Notes: generated from the sequence alone by a model not told the origin. Counted from the first letter of the stretch, positions 36,347 through 45,748 are shown. The stretch is DNA of 64,000 nt from Desulfosporosinus shakirovi (GCF_020595055.1 NZ_JAJDOO010000004.1:124001-188000), one strand, 5' to 3'. Numbers and translations are program-made.

Positions 36347-37186
36347 ATGAGTTATCCAGTAATGAATATAGTTCACCAATTGCCGGGGAGGGTTCGTATT
36401 TCTTTATCTATGCCTCCCAGGAGAATAGAGAAATTAGAAAAGGAAGTCCTTGAACATACTGGAATTCACTGCGTAAAATTTAGCCCGATCACGAGGTCGG
36501 TCTTGGTCTATTACAATCCCATTGAAATAGAAATGCCAGAAATTATTGTAAGAATTGGGACAGCCTTGTCTATTGAGTATAATATGTGCCCTGTTTATGT
36601 AGAAAATAAGAAAAATGTCGGAGTAAATATTATTGATAACTATGCCCTAGGAGCTTTAATTGCTGCTTGGATAGGAAAGTCCGGACTGCTCCCTTTGGCA
36701 AATATCGCAAACCTCTTAGAGTGGAATGCAGGAATAAGTACCTTAGCTGCCGTAATTAATCACGGAATTTCCGAAATAAAGATTTCCGGCACTCCGGACC
36801 CTGAAGTCGTTACTGCTGTATATTTGCTCAATTCTATGTTAAAGAGGGAATTTCTGATATCATCAACTATAACTTGGATCTCTACTTTCATAAGACATTT
36901 GACAGGCGAAGAATTAGGTCGGATAAGTATCCAAGCCTTTCAGGCCTTTAGCCAAGAAGAAAATCGAATGTATTATGACGTAGCAGTAAAATCAGAAGAA
37001 AATCTTTATCATAAAAGCATTATTAATATTTCTGGTAACATGATGAGAAAATATGTAGGCATCAGAGGGAATATGAGACCATCTTCCTTTTTAAACCAGA
37101 TAAAAAGGGTCTCTGATAAACATGGAGATGCGCTGGAAGGATTAAGAAACAAGAAAGATATAATATTTTTAAGATTAGAATACTAG
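36347..37186 (+). CDS. Membrane protein with GR-x-R HMA-2-like domain
   Basis: A 279-residue protein starting 10 bases after the ATPase. HQLPGRVR (10-17) starts an HMA-2-like domain (to about 80, SVLVYYNPIEI). Hydrophobic segments follow near 96-115 and 165-180 (LGALIAAWIGKSGLLPL, FLISSTITWIST). The C-terminal 80 residues are hydrophilic and contain EENRMYYDVAVKS. It probably sits in the same membrane as the ATPase and may shape or fill an iron-storing compartment (inference). Confidence 0.7.
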   Translation: MSYPVMNIVHQLPGRVRISLSMPPRRIEKLEKEVLEHTGIHCVKFSPITRSVLVYYNPIEIEMPEIIVRIGTALSIEYNMCPVYVENKKNVGVNIIDNYALGALIAAWIGKSGLLPLANIANLLEWNAGISTLAAVINHGISEIKISGTPDPEVVTAVYLLNSMLKREFLISSTITWISTFIRHLTGEELGRISIQAFQAFSQEENRMYYDVAVKSEENLYHKSIINISGNMMRKYVGIRGNMRPSSFLNQIKRVSDKHGDALEGLRNKKDIIFLRLEY

Positions 37187-37239
37187 TCTTAAAATTTTAT
37201 ATAAAGAACATTTATAATATTTAGGGGGAGAGAAATAAT

Positions 37240-37503
37240 ATGATCGTGACAAGAGCACATTTAACAGGCTTCGCAGTAGGAGTAGGGGTTTCCGCATTTG
37301 GATATTATCTCTATAAGAAAAATGAAGACAAGGTAGATCAGTTGTTAAGGAAGCAAGGAATAGATATTCCCGTATCTGGGAAAAAAGACTATAATTCAAT
37401 GACGTTAGAAGAATTAGTGGGCCAAAAAGAACATATTGAAGATCTGATAGCAGAAAAAGAGATGATCACAAATCAGCTTTCAGTTGCGACTCCAGTCGAA
37501 TAG
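37240..37503 (+). CDS. Small membrane-anchored coiled-coil protein
   Basis: An 87-residue protein behind TTAGGGGGAGAG. One helix (residues 8-25, GFAVGVGVSAFGYYLY) is followed by a basic turn and a charged coiled-coil tail (EELVGQKEHIEDLIAEKEM). It is last in the ferrosome-like unit, before a strong terminator. The family was not recognised; the layout suits a scaffold or anchor. Confidence 0.7.
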   Translation: MIVTRAHLTGFAVGVGVSAFGYYLYKKNEDKVDQLLRKQGIDIPVSGKKDYNSMTLEELVGQKEHIEDLIAEKEMITNQLSVATPVE

Positions 37504-37520
37504 GATAAAAGTGAGTTAAT

Positions 37521-37556
37521 AAAAATATCATGGAATTTTCCATGATATTTTTATTG
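37521..37556 (+). terminator. Terminator of the ferrosome-like operon
   Basis: A 13-bp stem AAAAATATCATGG/CCATGATATTTTT (37521-37533, 37540-37552), right arm ending in T run; 18 bases after the last stop. Confidence 0.85.
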
Positions 37557-37760
37557 TCTAAACGAAACCCACCTGCTATTCAGGTGGTTCCAAAAAGCTT
37601 TAACTATGAGTAGAAATCCAATGATACAGAAAGTTTAGCACAGACGCAGAGGAACCAGTGTTCTGAAAAGTACCCGCGTTTTTGCTTGGAACTTGAAATT
37701 GTATTGCGTTTAGTTGACTATAGATGTGTTTGGTTGTACCATTGTACTGGAGGTGACCTC

Positions 37761-38519
37761 ATGGAGAAATTATATACGGCGCAAGAATTGGCGGATATGC
37801 TTAATCTGTCGGTGGAAACGATCTGGAGGTATACCCGGCAAAAAAAAATCCCCACGATTGAACTGGGAAATAAACAATATCGCTATGAAAAAGAAGCCGT
37901 GCTGGCTGCTTTGGCTGGAGGAAACTTATCTGTTAAAGAAGAAGGTCATGTATACGCCAAGCAGGGTGATTATACCTATGAGGATTATTTGAAGCTTCCG
38001 GAAGAGCCTGGCTATCGGTTTGAGATTCTGGAAGGATTTCTGGTAAAAGAGCCATCGCCTTCGATGCATCATCAGCGATTATCGCGAGAACTGGGACGTC
38101 GGTTGATGACTTTCTTTGATAATTATGATCCGGAGGGGGAACTCTTTTTTGCTCCCTTGGATGTTACTTTGACCATCAGTAATGTAGTACAGCCGGATAT
38201 ATTATTTATCTCCGGTGCCCGCAGGGAAATTATGCGTCAGGAACGTATCGACGGTCCTTGTGATTTAGTGGTGGAAATTATGTCCCCGACAAATCGCCGG
38301 AAAGATCGCTTACGGAAGATGGAGATTTATCGTAAGGCAGGGATCCCTCACTACTGGATTGTGGATCCAGAGGAGGACACATTGGAAACTTATAAGTTTA
38401 AAGATGCAAGTTATACCTTGGTATTTGCAGGGGGACCTGGCGACGAATTCACACATCCTGATTTTCCGGGGTTGGCATTGGATCTGGACAGGATATTTCA
38501 TAGACCTGTATTCGAGTGA
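37761..38519 (+). CDS. Uma2-family protein with N-terminal excisionase-type HTH
   Basis: ATG 37761 follows GGAGGTG and gives 252 residues; the open frame upstream to 37686 is not needed. Residues 1-50 are an excisionase-like HTH (YTAQELADMLNLSVETIWRYTRQKKIP). Residues 75-250 are a Uma2 PD-(D/E)XK nuclease-like domain: EILEGFLVKEPSPSMHHQ, PLDVTL, VQPDILFI and LVVEIMSP. Uma2 proteins are widespread with poorly defined roles. The HTH fusion suggests targeted DNA binding. Confidence 0.88.
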   Translation: MEKLYTAQELADMLNLSVETIWRYTRQKKIPTIELGNKQYRYEKEAVLAALAGGNLSVKEEGHVYAKQGDYTYEDYLKLPEEPGYRFEILEGFLVKEPSPSMHHQRLSRELGRRLMTFFDNYDPEGELFFAPLDVTLTISNVVQPDILFISGARREIMRQERIDGPCDLVVEIMSPTNRRKDRLRKMEIYRKAGIPHYWIVDPEEDTLETYKFKDASYTLVFAGGPGDEFTHPDFPGLALDLDRIFHRPVFE

Positions 38520-38535
38520 TTTTCCTCAAACTCCA

Positions 38536-38563
38536 ATAAGCACATCCATCGGCATGTGCTTAT
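38536..38563. terminator. Hairpin after the Uma2 gene
   Basis: ATAAGCACAT (38536-38545) pairs with ATGTGCTTAT (38554-38563); no U-tract, so a weak or processed end. Confidence 0.45.
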
Positions 38564-38637
38564 CGGGGACTTTACTTATTCTTATTGACTGGTATTATTA
38601 AACCAAGTCATTTAAGTGGTATTAAAGGAGCTTCCAG

Positions 38638-39111
38638 ATGTCAGATCAAAACCGCGTTAAGCCCCAGCGATTGTATGCGAGGGTGTGGAGTAGGGTTTAT
38701 CAGTTATTATTTTTGACTTATACAGCAGTTCTTATCTGGGAGCTGTTTCTTGGGAAATATCGTTCTCATGGTGGGCCTAGACGTTATAACTTAACTCCCC
38801 TGAAAACAATCGAGAGCTATATTGAAAACTATGATAGTTTTGGAGTCAGTATCGTCCTAATTAATCTGGCAGGCAATATTGTGGCTTTTATGCCGTTGGG
38901 ATTTTTGCTGCCTCTTGTTTTCAAAAGAATGAGGCGCTTGTTCGTTATAACAGGAATCACCCTGCTCACCAGTATTACGGCCGAAATCTGCCAATATATA
39001 TTTAATGTCGGAGGCTTGGATATCGATGATGTACTGCTTAATACGATTGGTGGGGTATTGGGTTACTTAGTCTACCAGTCTTCAAAGAAAATGTTGCCTC
39101 ATCGCAACTGA
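38638..39111 (+). CDS. VanZ-family membrane protein
   Basis: A 157-residue protein with four hydrophobic segments. The family pattern is seen in NLTPLKTI, NLAGNIVAFMPLGFLLPL, TSITAEICQYIFNVGGLDIDDVLLNTIGGVLGY. VanZ proteins can lower teicoplanin susceptibility in some hosts, but most members have unknown roles. It stands alone, convergent with the UPF0182 gene. Confidence 0.88.
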   Translation: MSDQNRVKPQRLYARVWSRVYQLLFLTYTAVLIWELFLGKYRSHGGPRRYNLTPLKTIESYIENYDSFGVSIVLINLAGNIVAFMPLGFLLPLVFKRMRRLFVITGITLLTSITAEICQYIFNVGGLDIDDVLLNTIGGVLGYLVYQSSKKMLPHRN

Positions 39112-39155
39112 TGAATTTTATAAGTAAGAAAGAAAAGAAGATCCGGGCTGTTGCT

Positions 39156-41855
39156 TTATTTCTTAACTAATTCAGTCAAAGTACTCATAAGTTCCTTGAT
39201 TTGTTCGCCATAGGTACCGAAGTCGGCCCAACGGCCTTCTCTGGCGGCTTGTTCCTGACTGACCAAGGCTTCATTAATCTTAGTGGCGAGCTCTTGTAAG
39301 CTTATAGCAGTTCCTGATGTATCAGGAACTGTGGCACCCTTATCTTCCGTAAATTCACCAAAGAGTTTGGTTAAGGCTAAGTCCAAGGTGCTTTCCATGA
39401 TCAGGGTATCATTGTAGTAGAGAATGACTCGACGTAATTCCGGGATGCTGCCGCTGTCTGACAAGATAAAGAGTGGTTCCACATAGAGTATTTTATTATT
39501 GATCGGAATAGTCAAGAGATTGCCTCGTACAACGTTAGACCCGCCTTGACTCCAGAGGCTGAGCTGTTGAGAAATAACAGGGTCTTGATCGATATAGGCA
39601 TCAACTTGGCTAGGTCCTTCTATCTGTTGCCCTCGTGGGAAACTGAAGAGTAGCAATTTGCCGTAACTGTCCCCATCGTTGCCTGCTGCCAGCCAGCCTA
39701 CCATATTTCTACGGTTATAAGGGGTAAAAGGTTGCTTGAGAATAAATTCAGCCTTATCACTGTCTGGTAATTGCATGGTAACATAGTACGGTTCTACGGG
39801 AACTTCTTCTCCGCTGTATTTTTCAGTAGGAATCTCCCAGACGTTCTCTCGGTTATAAAAGTCCCGAGGATTAGTCATGTGATAATTTCTGAGCATGCCA
39901 GATTGGATGTTGAAGTAATCGGCAGGATAGCGGATATGAGATTCCAGGCCTTGGGGGAACTCCTCGCGACTTTTGATCAGGTCTGGAAATACACCCTCCC
40001 AAGCTTTGAGGATCGGATCATTTACATCAAAGTTATAAATTCCGACATCGCCATTATAGGCATCGATGACGATTTTCACGGAATTACGGATATAATTCAA
40101 CTTGCCAGAAGGTTCGGCATAGGGATAGTTGCTGGAGGTCGTATACCCATCCACGATCCAATACACCTTTCCTTCAGAAATAACAGGATAGGCATTGCTG
40201 TCTAGTTCAATAAAAGGAGCCACTTTATTAATTCGATCGACAATATTTCGATTGTAGAGAATACGGCTTTCAGACGTAATCTGATCGGAAAAGATGAGGA
40301 TGGGCTTGGCAAAATTAATGGCATACATAACTCTGCGGAAGAAACTTAGCTCTACACCGTCCTTACCTGAATAATGCACGATTGATTTTTCATCGACGGC
40401 GTCTTCTGTATAGCCAAATTCTCCGCTTTCAGTCCCTACAACAATAAAATCATTGGTCATCTCTCCAAAATAGATATCCGGTTGCGTCAGAGGGATGTCT
40501 ACAACGTCGCTTTTAACTGGAATGTCTCGGAGATAATAGGTAGGATGGCCATTGGCTGTGATTTTATTAACCGGGGACATGACGATACCATACCCATGGG
40601 TGTATTTAAAGTGACGATTAATGAGAGTCTGTGCTGTCTCAGGGAGAGAATCTATGTTGAGTTCCCTGACAGAGAGCATGACTTGGCTGGATTTATTGCC
40701 AATTTGATAACGGTCTATGTCAATGTCATTAAATTCGTAGTAGAGACGCAGTGATTGGTTTTGCTGGTAATGCTGCTTTAAAGGTCTATAATCTAAGAGG
40801 CGGATATTATCGATGGTTGCCTGATTTGCTTTTAATATTTCGGATGATATTTCTTCAGTATTGATTGAATAGTCTACTTCTTCAATACTCGATAACTTGT
40901 AGGCATCTCTGGTAGCTTGAATGTGGTGCTGTAAGTAGGGGGTTTCACGTGACAGTTGGTTAGGGCCTACAATAAATTGGTTGACTGCTCCGCCAACAAT
41001 CCCTCCGGTAAGGGAAACGATCAGGAGCAGAGCCGGTGCCCCAATAAGAAATCGGATCTTCTTGAGGCGAATGTTCGCGAAAAGAAGAAGGGCAAGAAGT
41101 GCTCCGAGTATTCGTTCTATTTGCATCAGAGGCAATGTGATGTTTGCGTCTGTATAGCCCGCACCGTACAAGGAAGGGGATGGCGAAATCAATAAACCGG
41201 CCATGGATAATCCTCGAGTTAAGGCATACCAAAGCATGAAGATCCCCAGCAGGATGGAAAAGTGTGCCAGGGCCTTAGGAGAAAGCTTGGTTCTGCGTCC
41301 TGCAAAATTGATAGCACTGCTAATACCATATCCCACCAACATTGCGGTTATAGTTAAAGATAGAAGGCTGATGAAGGCAGCACTGAGAAGAGAATATAAA
41401 GGATATTGAAAAAGATAGTAACTAAGGTCTCGACCTAATATAGGGTCTGCTTGGCCGGTGGGAACGGAGTTAAAGAGCAGTAAGACCTTATCCCACATCT
41501 GAGGCAATGCCCAGATCCAAAAAATAGATAAGATAAAAGCGATAATTACTAGGATCATCTTACTAAGGTTGAAGACTCTTGGGCGTATTTCCGTAATGAC
41601 CGAGACCTTCGGCCATGGTTTGATTCGAAACTGGCCAGCCATTGGCAGCAAATTGACTAGTAAAAAGGCAAAGCCCAAAAGCCATAACAGAGACTTTATT
41701 CCTAATTCGCTAAGCAGAGGTTTTAGGAAAACTTGGCTTATACCAAGACTTTGGTACCACAGGTAATTGGTATAATATGTAATTGTGATTACTAAGAAAA
41801 TTACCAAGGCGACTAGGATAAGAGGCAGTTTATACTTCTTAAGAAAATCTAACAT
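39156..41855 (-). CDS. UPF0182 family large membrane protein
   Basis: An 899-residue protein with about seven hydrophobic segments in the first 300 residues (first at 11-29) and a long outer region with the family signatures (LLDYRPLKQHYQQNQSLRLYYEFNDID, THGYGIVMSPV, YFGEM, NRRNMVGWLAAGNDG, GPSQVDAYIDQDP). UPF0182 members are conserved across bacteria but uncharacterised. The C-terminal 60 residues are charged and coiled-coil-like. ATG 41855 follows GGAGGAAT. Confidence 0.92.
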   Translation of the reverse strand: MLDFLKKYKLPLILVALVIFLVITITYYTNYLWYQSLGISQVFLKPLLSELGIKSLLWLLGFAFLLVNLLPMAGQFRIKPWPKVSVITEIRPRVFNLSKMILVIIAFILSIFWIWALPQMWDKVLLLFNSVPTGQADPILGRDLSYYLFQYPLYSLLSAAFISLLSLTITAMLVGYGISSAINFAGRRTKLSPKALAHFSILLGIFMLWYALTRGLSMAGLLISPSPSLYGAGYTDANITLPLMQIERILGALLALLLFANIRLKKIRFLIGAPALLLIVSLTGGIVGGAVNQFIVGPNQLSRETPYLQHHIQATRDAYKLSSIEEVDYSINTEEISSEILKANQATIDNIRLLDYRPLKQHYQQNQSLRLYYEFNDIDIDRYQIGNKSSQVMLSVRELNIDSLPETAQTLINRHFKYTHGYGIVMSPVNKITANGHPTYYLRDIPVKSDVVDIPLTQPDIYFGEMTNDFIVVGTESGEFGYTEDAVDEKSIVHYSGKDGVELSFFRRVMYAINFAKPILIFSDQITSESRILYNRNIVDRINKVAPFIELDSNAYPVISEGKVYWIVDGYTTSSNYPYAEPSGKLNYIRNSVKIVIDAYNGDVGIYNFDVNDPILKAWEGVFPDLIKSREEFPQGLESHIRYPADYFNIQSGMLRNYHMTNPRDFYNRENVWEIPTEKYSGEEVPVEPYYVTMQLPDSDKAEFILKQPFTPYNRRNMVGWLAAGNDGDSYGKLLLFSFPRGQQIEGPSQVDAYIDQDPVISQQLSLWSQGGSNVVRGNLLTIPINNKILYVEPLFILSDSGSIPELRRVILYYNDTLIMESTLDLALTKLFGEFTEDKGATVPDTSGTAISLQELATKINEALVSQEQAAREGRWADFGTYGEQIKELMSTLTELVKK

Positions 41856-42192
41856 TTAATTCCTCCAATTGAACTCATTAACATATTAATTTCCAAGAAT
41901 TGATATGTTAATTCAGTTTGAAGTCCATCGCTTAGTTTGTCAAGTGAGGGAGTATATTAATTTTTGTTTCAAAGATATAAACCGAGCAGTTGTCCGGGAT
42001 GTTTCCTGCAGGAACGAAGGTATTAGTCAAAGCGTGTTATAGAAGATAGAAGATAGTGATAAGATTTGATATAATAAACCTCTAAAATAAGACAGATAAT
42101 GCAATAGAGTTTGTAGGTTAAAGCTGGGCTTTGATTAATTATTTGATCAGAAGCCGGATCCTATTGTGAAAAAGCAAACAAGGAGGAAAGTA
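41856..42192. other. Divergent spacer UPF0182 / glycosidase gene
   Basis: A possible -10 TATAAT at 42070-42075 faces the downstream gene; its -35 is not convincing. A TTAATTTATATGTTAAT-like AT repeat near 41880-41910 is also seen. No ORF was recognised. Confidence 0.35.
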
Positions 42193-45057
42193 ATGACTTA
42201 TTTAAAAAAACTACTTGTAATCTTACTGTCAACATTCTGCGCTGTCACAACCATCTCCAGTACAGCGGCAGCCCAAGCGAAGACCCTCTATCAGACTAGT
42301 TCCCAACATACCATCACAGAGGGAGCAACTTTAGAACATATTTCACGGTTTACAGCAGATGGTTGGTTAAATATCAAAGTTTTACGTATTGATACCACAA
42401 ATCCTAATATCAAAATAGATACCTTGGCTAGTAACCAGACCACGGATCAACTTTCTACAATACTTGCTTTAGCGGAGGAAAAGGGTGCGGTTGCCGCCGT
42501 GAATGCCAGTTTCTTCAATCCAATGGATGGAGGCACCGGATATCCTGACGGACCCATTGTACGAGCAGGAGACCTCTTAGCCACATCTGGATGGTACAAT
42601 CAAAACAATGATGAAATGGCTTCCCTCTCTCTCGATAATGCAGGTCAGATACTCTTTAACTACTGGAAAAACACACTTACCTTAACCGGACACAACAATG
42701 CTTCATTTGCTGTGTCTCAGTACAACCAGCCTAGCCGTCAGCAATATAGTGATATTACCGTGTTGGATAATAAATGGGGACCTGCTACCCTTGGTGCCTC
42801 TGAAAAGTATCCTGATTTAGTGGAAATCCTGGTATCCCAAGGACAGGTGATAGAAATTCGACAAGCTTTGCCTGCCGCAACCATGCCTGACAAAGGTTAT
42901 GTTGTGATTTCCCGGGGAGAACAAGCTGTCAAACTTCTGGAAACCTTCAAACCTGGAAATCCGGCACAATTCACTGTTACCTCCAACCCAGACTGGTCTG
43001 ATCTGCAAATGTCTGCAACTGGGTCCTCCATACTGGTCAAGGACGGTCAGATTCCCGAGAGCTTTTCTTTTAGCACTGAGAGTTTCAATAATAAGAACCC
43101 TCGAACCTTGGCCGGAAGCTCAGAGGATGGAAAACAACTAATATTGGTCACGGTGGATGGCAGACAGGATAACAGTGTCGGTCTCACCCAGACCGAGTCC
43201 GCGCAACTCATGCTGGAATTGGGTGCCTACAACGCTCTGATTTTTGATGGCGGTGGATCTACTACCATGGCAGCTAGAAAGTCGGGAACTTCCACCTTAG
43301 ATATTGTCAATATACCTTCTGAGGGTTCTTTGCGTTCTGTTGCGAACGGTATCGGAGTTTTTTCTCAGGCCCCCTCCGGTCCGTTAACGGAGCTGATTTT
43401 GGAAACTGAGGACTCTAATATTTTTGTTCATAGTTCGAGAAAATTTACACTTAGGGGAGTGGACAGTTTTGCTAATCCGGCAGAGGTTGATCCTCAACAG
43501 ATAGAATGGAGTGTGAGCGGAATTGAAGGGAGATTTATAAATAATCAATTTCAGCCCACTTCTGCAGGCAGGGGTAAAATAATTGCCAAAGTAGGAGAAT
43601 TAACAGCGGAATTGGATATCCTTTCCTTAAGTGCTCCCGTCAAGCTTAGAACTAGTCCAGATAAGTTGGACATACCTCTTGGACAGAGCCAAACCCTTCA
43701 GGTAACAGGCTACGACCAACAGGGCTTTAAAGCGACAATTCAGCCGGAAGATGTTCAGTGGGCAGTAAGCGGAGAAATTGAAGATTTCAAAGAGGGAATT
43801 CTTAAAGCCACTGCAGTGGGTGCAGGATATATCGAAGCAAGTGTCGAGGATGTTCATGCCTATATTGCTGTATCGATCTATGCAGATTCTACTAATACAA
43901 TCTATTCCTTCGAAGACGACCAGGCTTTCTTCCACGCCGACCCGCAGATAGCCCGAGGTACTTTTCAGCTTTCTACAGATCAGATTTATGGAGGAAATAC
44001 TTCCGGAGAATTAGTCTATGACTTTTTAGAGAAGCAAAGCTCAAGTGAAGCTTCCTTAGTTTTCACGGGAGCAGGGATTGCGCTTGATTCTGACACTTCC
44101 CACTTAGCCGTCTGGGTATACAATACACATGAAAGTTTAAACCGGGTCCTCGGTGAAGTCCTGGATGACACAGGGAGGAAATATCAGCTTGTAATTGCTG
44201 ACAAACTAGATTGGACAGGTTGGAAGAGAATGGAGGTTTCACTGGAGAAAATTCAGACGCCAACCAATTTTGTGAGACTCTATGTGCAAAATATTGACCC
44301 TGCTGAGGGCAGGGGGAAGATTTATTTTGACGACCTTACGGCAAAGGTGCTCAACCATCCGGTAATAGACCAAAGCCAAACCCCTCAGGATACAATCCCC
44401 CAAGATGAGGCCAACAGAACAACGAATTTTAGTTCGGGTCCTGAAAGTTTTAAGTTTTCAGTTTTTGGCAGTAGGCAGGAAAGCTATAGTACTATGGAAG
44501 AGCAACTGTTAGACAAAATGACAAAGTATATTAATAAAAATTTGGACATGGCGGTTTATACCGGAAGCCAAGCTCCATCCGCTGTCAGAAATATAGAAAA
44601 ACCTGCTCTAATTACTGATTCTGAATATAGAACCCATAATTATAAGAACAGTAGCTTCATTCAGTTGGATATCAGCAAAGGTGGACTTCGGAGAAGTGAC
44701 CCTGAACAATGGCTATGGTTGTTCAAGGAATTAGACACCCTGAGTGGCAGCAATGCTTTCATCGTCATGTCAGGCGCTCCGGCTACTTTTATAAATGCCA
44801 AAGAAGGTGATTTGCTCAAGGATACCTTGGCTGAATATCGGGAGAAAACCGGAAAAAATGTTTGGGTCTTGTTTCAGGGAAATGTAAATCAAAGTGAACT
44901 GGATAGGGGAGTTCGATATATTTCCTGTGCTGGTTTTAGTATTCCTGACTTTTCTCCAGAAAAGCCGACTGCTACAAAATTTCTTGAGGTGACGGTAATG
45001 GGTAATAATATAACCTATGAATTTAAAAGTCTTTTGGGAGTGAGATCATCCCAATAG
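42193..45057 (+). CDS. Secreted phosphodiester glycosidase (NAGPA-like) with Ig-like and C-terminal modules
   Basis: ATG 42193 follows AAGGAGG and gives 954 residues; the GTG at 42166 lacks a site. A signal peptide spans residues 1-28 or so (LLVILLSTFCAVTT...AAA). Residues about 60-400 are the NAGPA-type domain with AAVNASFFNPMDGGTGYPDG and the catalytic-region FDGGGSTTMA. Two bacterial Ig-like domains follow (SRKFTLRGVDSFANPA, LGQSQTLQVTGYDQQGF), then a carbohydrate-binding-like jelly roll (about 570-720) and a last calcineurin-like-sounding but unassigned domain. It probably trims sugar phosphates in the cell envelope. Confidence 0.83.
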   Translation: MTYLKKLLVILLSTFCAVTTISSTAAAQAKTLYQTSSQHTITEGATLEHISRFTADGWLNIKVLRIDTTNPNIKIDTLASNQTTDQLSTILALAEEKGAVAAVNASFFNPMDGGTGYPDGPIVRAGDLLATSGWYNQNNDEMASLSLDNAGQILFNYWKNTLTLTGHNNASFAVSQYNQPSRQQYSDITVLDNKWGPATLGASEKYPDLVEILVSQGQVIEIRQALPAATMPDKGYVVISRGEQAVKLLETFKPGNPAQFTVTSNPDWSDLQMSATGSSILVKDGQIPESFSFSTESFNNKNPRTLAGSSEDGKQLILVTVDGRQDNSVGLTQTESAQLMLELGAYNALIFDGGGSTTMAARKSGTSTLDIVNIPSEGSLRSVANGIGVFSQAPSGPLTELILETEDSNIFVHSSRKFTLRGVDSFANPAEVDPQQIEWSVSGIEGRFINNQFQPTSAGRGKIIAKVGELTAELDILSLSAPVKLRTSPDKLDIPLGQSQTLQVTGYDQQGFKATIQPEDVQWAVSGEIEDFKEGILKATAVGAGYIEASVEDVHAYIAVSIYADSTNTIYSFEDDQAFFHADPQIARGTFQLSTDQIYGGNTSGELVYDFLEKQSSSEASLVFTGAGIALDSDTSHLAVWVYNTHESLNRVLGEVLDDTGRKYQLVIADKLDWTGWKRMEVSLEKIQTPTNFVRLYVQNIDPAEGRGKIYFDDLTAKVLNHPVIDQSQTPQDTIPQDEANRTTNFSSGPESFKFSVFGSRQESYSTMEEQLLDKMTKYINKNLDMAVYTGSQAPSAVRNIEKPALITDSEYRTHNYKNSSFIQLDISKGGLRRSDPEQWLWLFKELDTLSGSNAFIVMSGAPATFINAKEGDLLKDTLAEYREKTGKNVWVLFQGNVNQSELDRGVRYISCAGFSIPDFSPEKPTATKFLEVTVMGNNITYEFKSLLGVRSSQ

Positions 45058-45081
45058 TAATTGCTTTGAGGAGAGTTTTTC

Positions 45082-45222
45082 ATGAGTATGGGAGGAAGCG
45101 GCTTTTCAGTAAATCATCAGAACAGCTTCGGGTTGGGATTATCAGGCAGGGGAAAAGTGCTGAATCTGGCACACAAAAGAGTTGCGGAGTGGCAAGACTA
45201 TATTGACTTTCATTATCAATAA
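45082..45222 (+). CDS. Small ORF, possible remnant
   Basis: A 46-codon frame behind TTGAGGAGAG starts MSMGGSGFSVNHQNSFG and ends within the Fur-like box of the second feoA copy, with its stop taken from that segment. This suggests a gene cut off when the feoA segment was inserted. The family was not recognised. Confidence 0.35.
   Translation: MSMGGSGFSVNHQNSFGLGLSGRGKVLNLAHKRVAEWQDYIDFHYQ
45202..45220. promoter_or_regulatory. Fur-like box upstream of the second feoA
   Basis: ATTGACTTTCATTATCAAT, identical to 27234-27252. Duplicated with the gene. Confidence 0.6.
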
Positions 45223-45326
45223 GGTTAAAATTATAATATAACAATTCGGCATTGAAACGATTCTAGTAATGAAGATAAGCAAGTTAGGTAATTAGTCTAA
45301 ACTACTTATCAAAGGAGATGAGCATG

Positions 45327-45539
45327 ATGTCTTTATCGAGAGGAAAGTTAAATACACCTTATACAGTGAGTTCTGTCAATACTGATCACAATGATATTCG
45401 TGAGTTTTTATTTACGCTTGGTTGTTACCCTGGTGAAAAAGTAACTATTATTTCGAAATTGGCATCCAACTATATAATTAACATCAAAGATGCAAGGTAC
45501 AGTATAGATGACGAATTAGCAAATGCTATTATGGTATAG
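45327..45539 (+). CDS. feoA: FeoA paralogue without feoB
   Basis: A 70-residue FeoA differing from the product of 27361 at only seven positions (all in the first 30 and last 15 residues). The core LGCYPGEKVTIISKLASNYII is the same. AAAGGAGATGAGC upstream is also duplicated. No feoB follows; the region where feoB would start carries a Uma2 relic. It may be an extra, iron-regulated FeoA dose or a decaying duplicate. Confidence 0.9.
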   Translation: MSLSRGKLNTPYTVSSVNTDHNDIREFLFTLGCYPGEKVTIISKLASNYIINIKDARYSIDDELANAIMV

Positions 45540-45591
45540 ATTATCTATTGAATAGATTAGATTAGGGCAGTGTTAAATAAAAGTTAGATAC

Positions 45592-45687
45592 ATGACAAGG
45601 TTAGAAAAGTTCAATAGCTATGAAAATGCCGGAGTTAGACAATATTGGATTGTAGAGCCGGGGCAGATTGTAATTGAGTTTAAGTGA
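45592..45687 (+). pseudogene. Uma2 C-terminal remnant
   Basis: A 31-codon frame with RLEKFNSYENAGVRQYWIVEPG matches the Uma2 segment KMEIYRKAGIPHYWIVDPE seen intact in the gene at 37761. Both ends are missing, so it is a relic at the end of the duplicated feoA segment. Confidence 0.7.
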
Positions 45688-45707
45688 AGTATTTGATTAG
45701 TAGTTCA

Positions 45708-45748
45708 GATAGGCTGTTTGCATATTAGATGCAAACAGCCTATCTTTA
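45708..45748. terminator. Terminator between convergent genes
   Basis: A 16-bp perfect stem (45708-45723 with 45729-45744) around 5 bases, followed by TTTATTT; serves feoA2 and perhaps ilvE. Confidence 0.8.
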
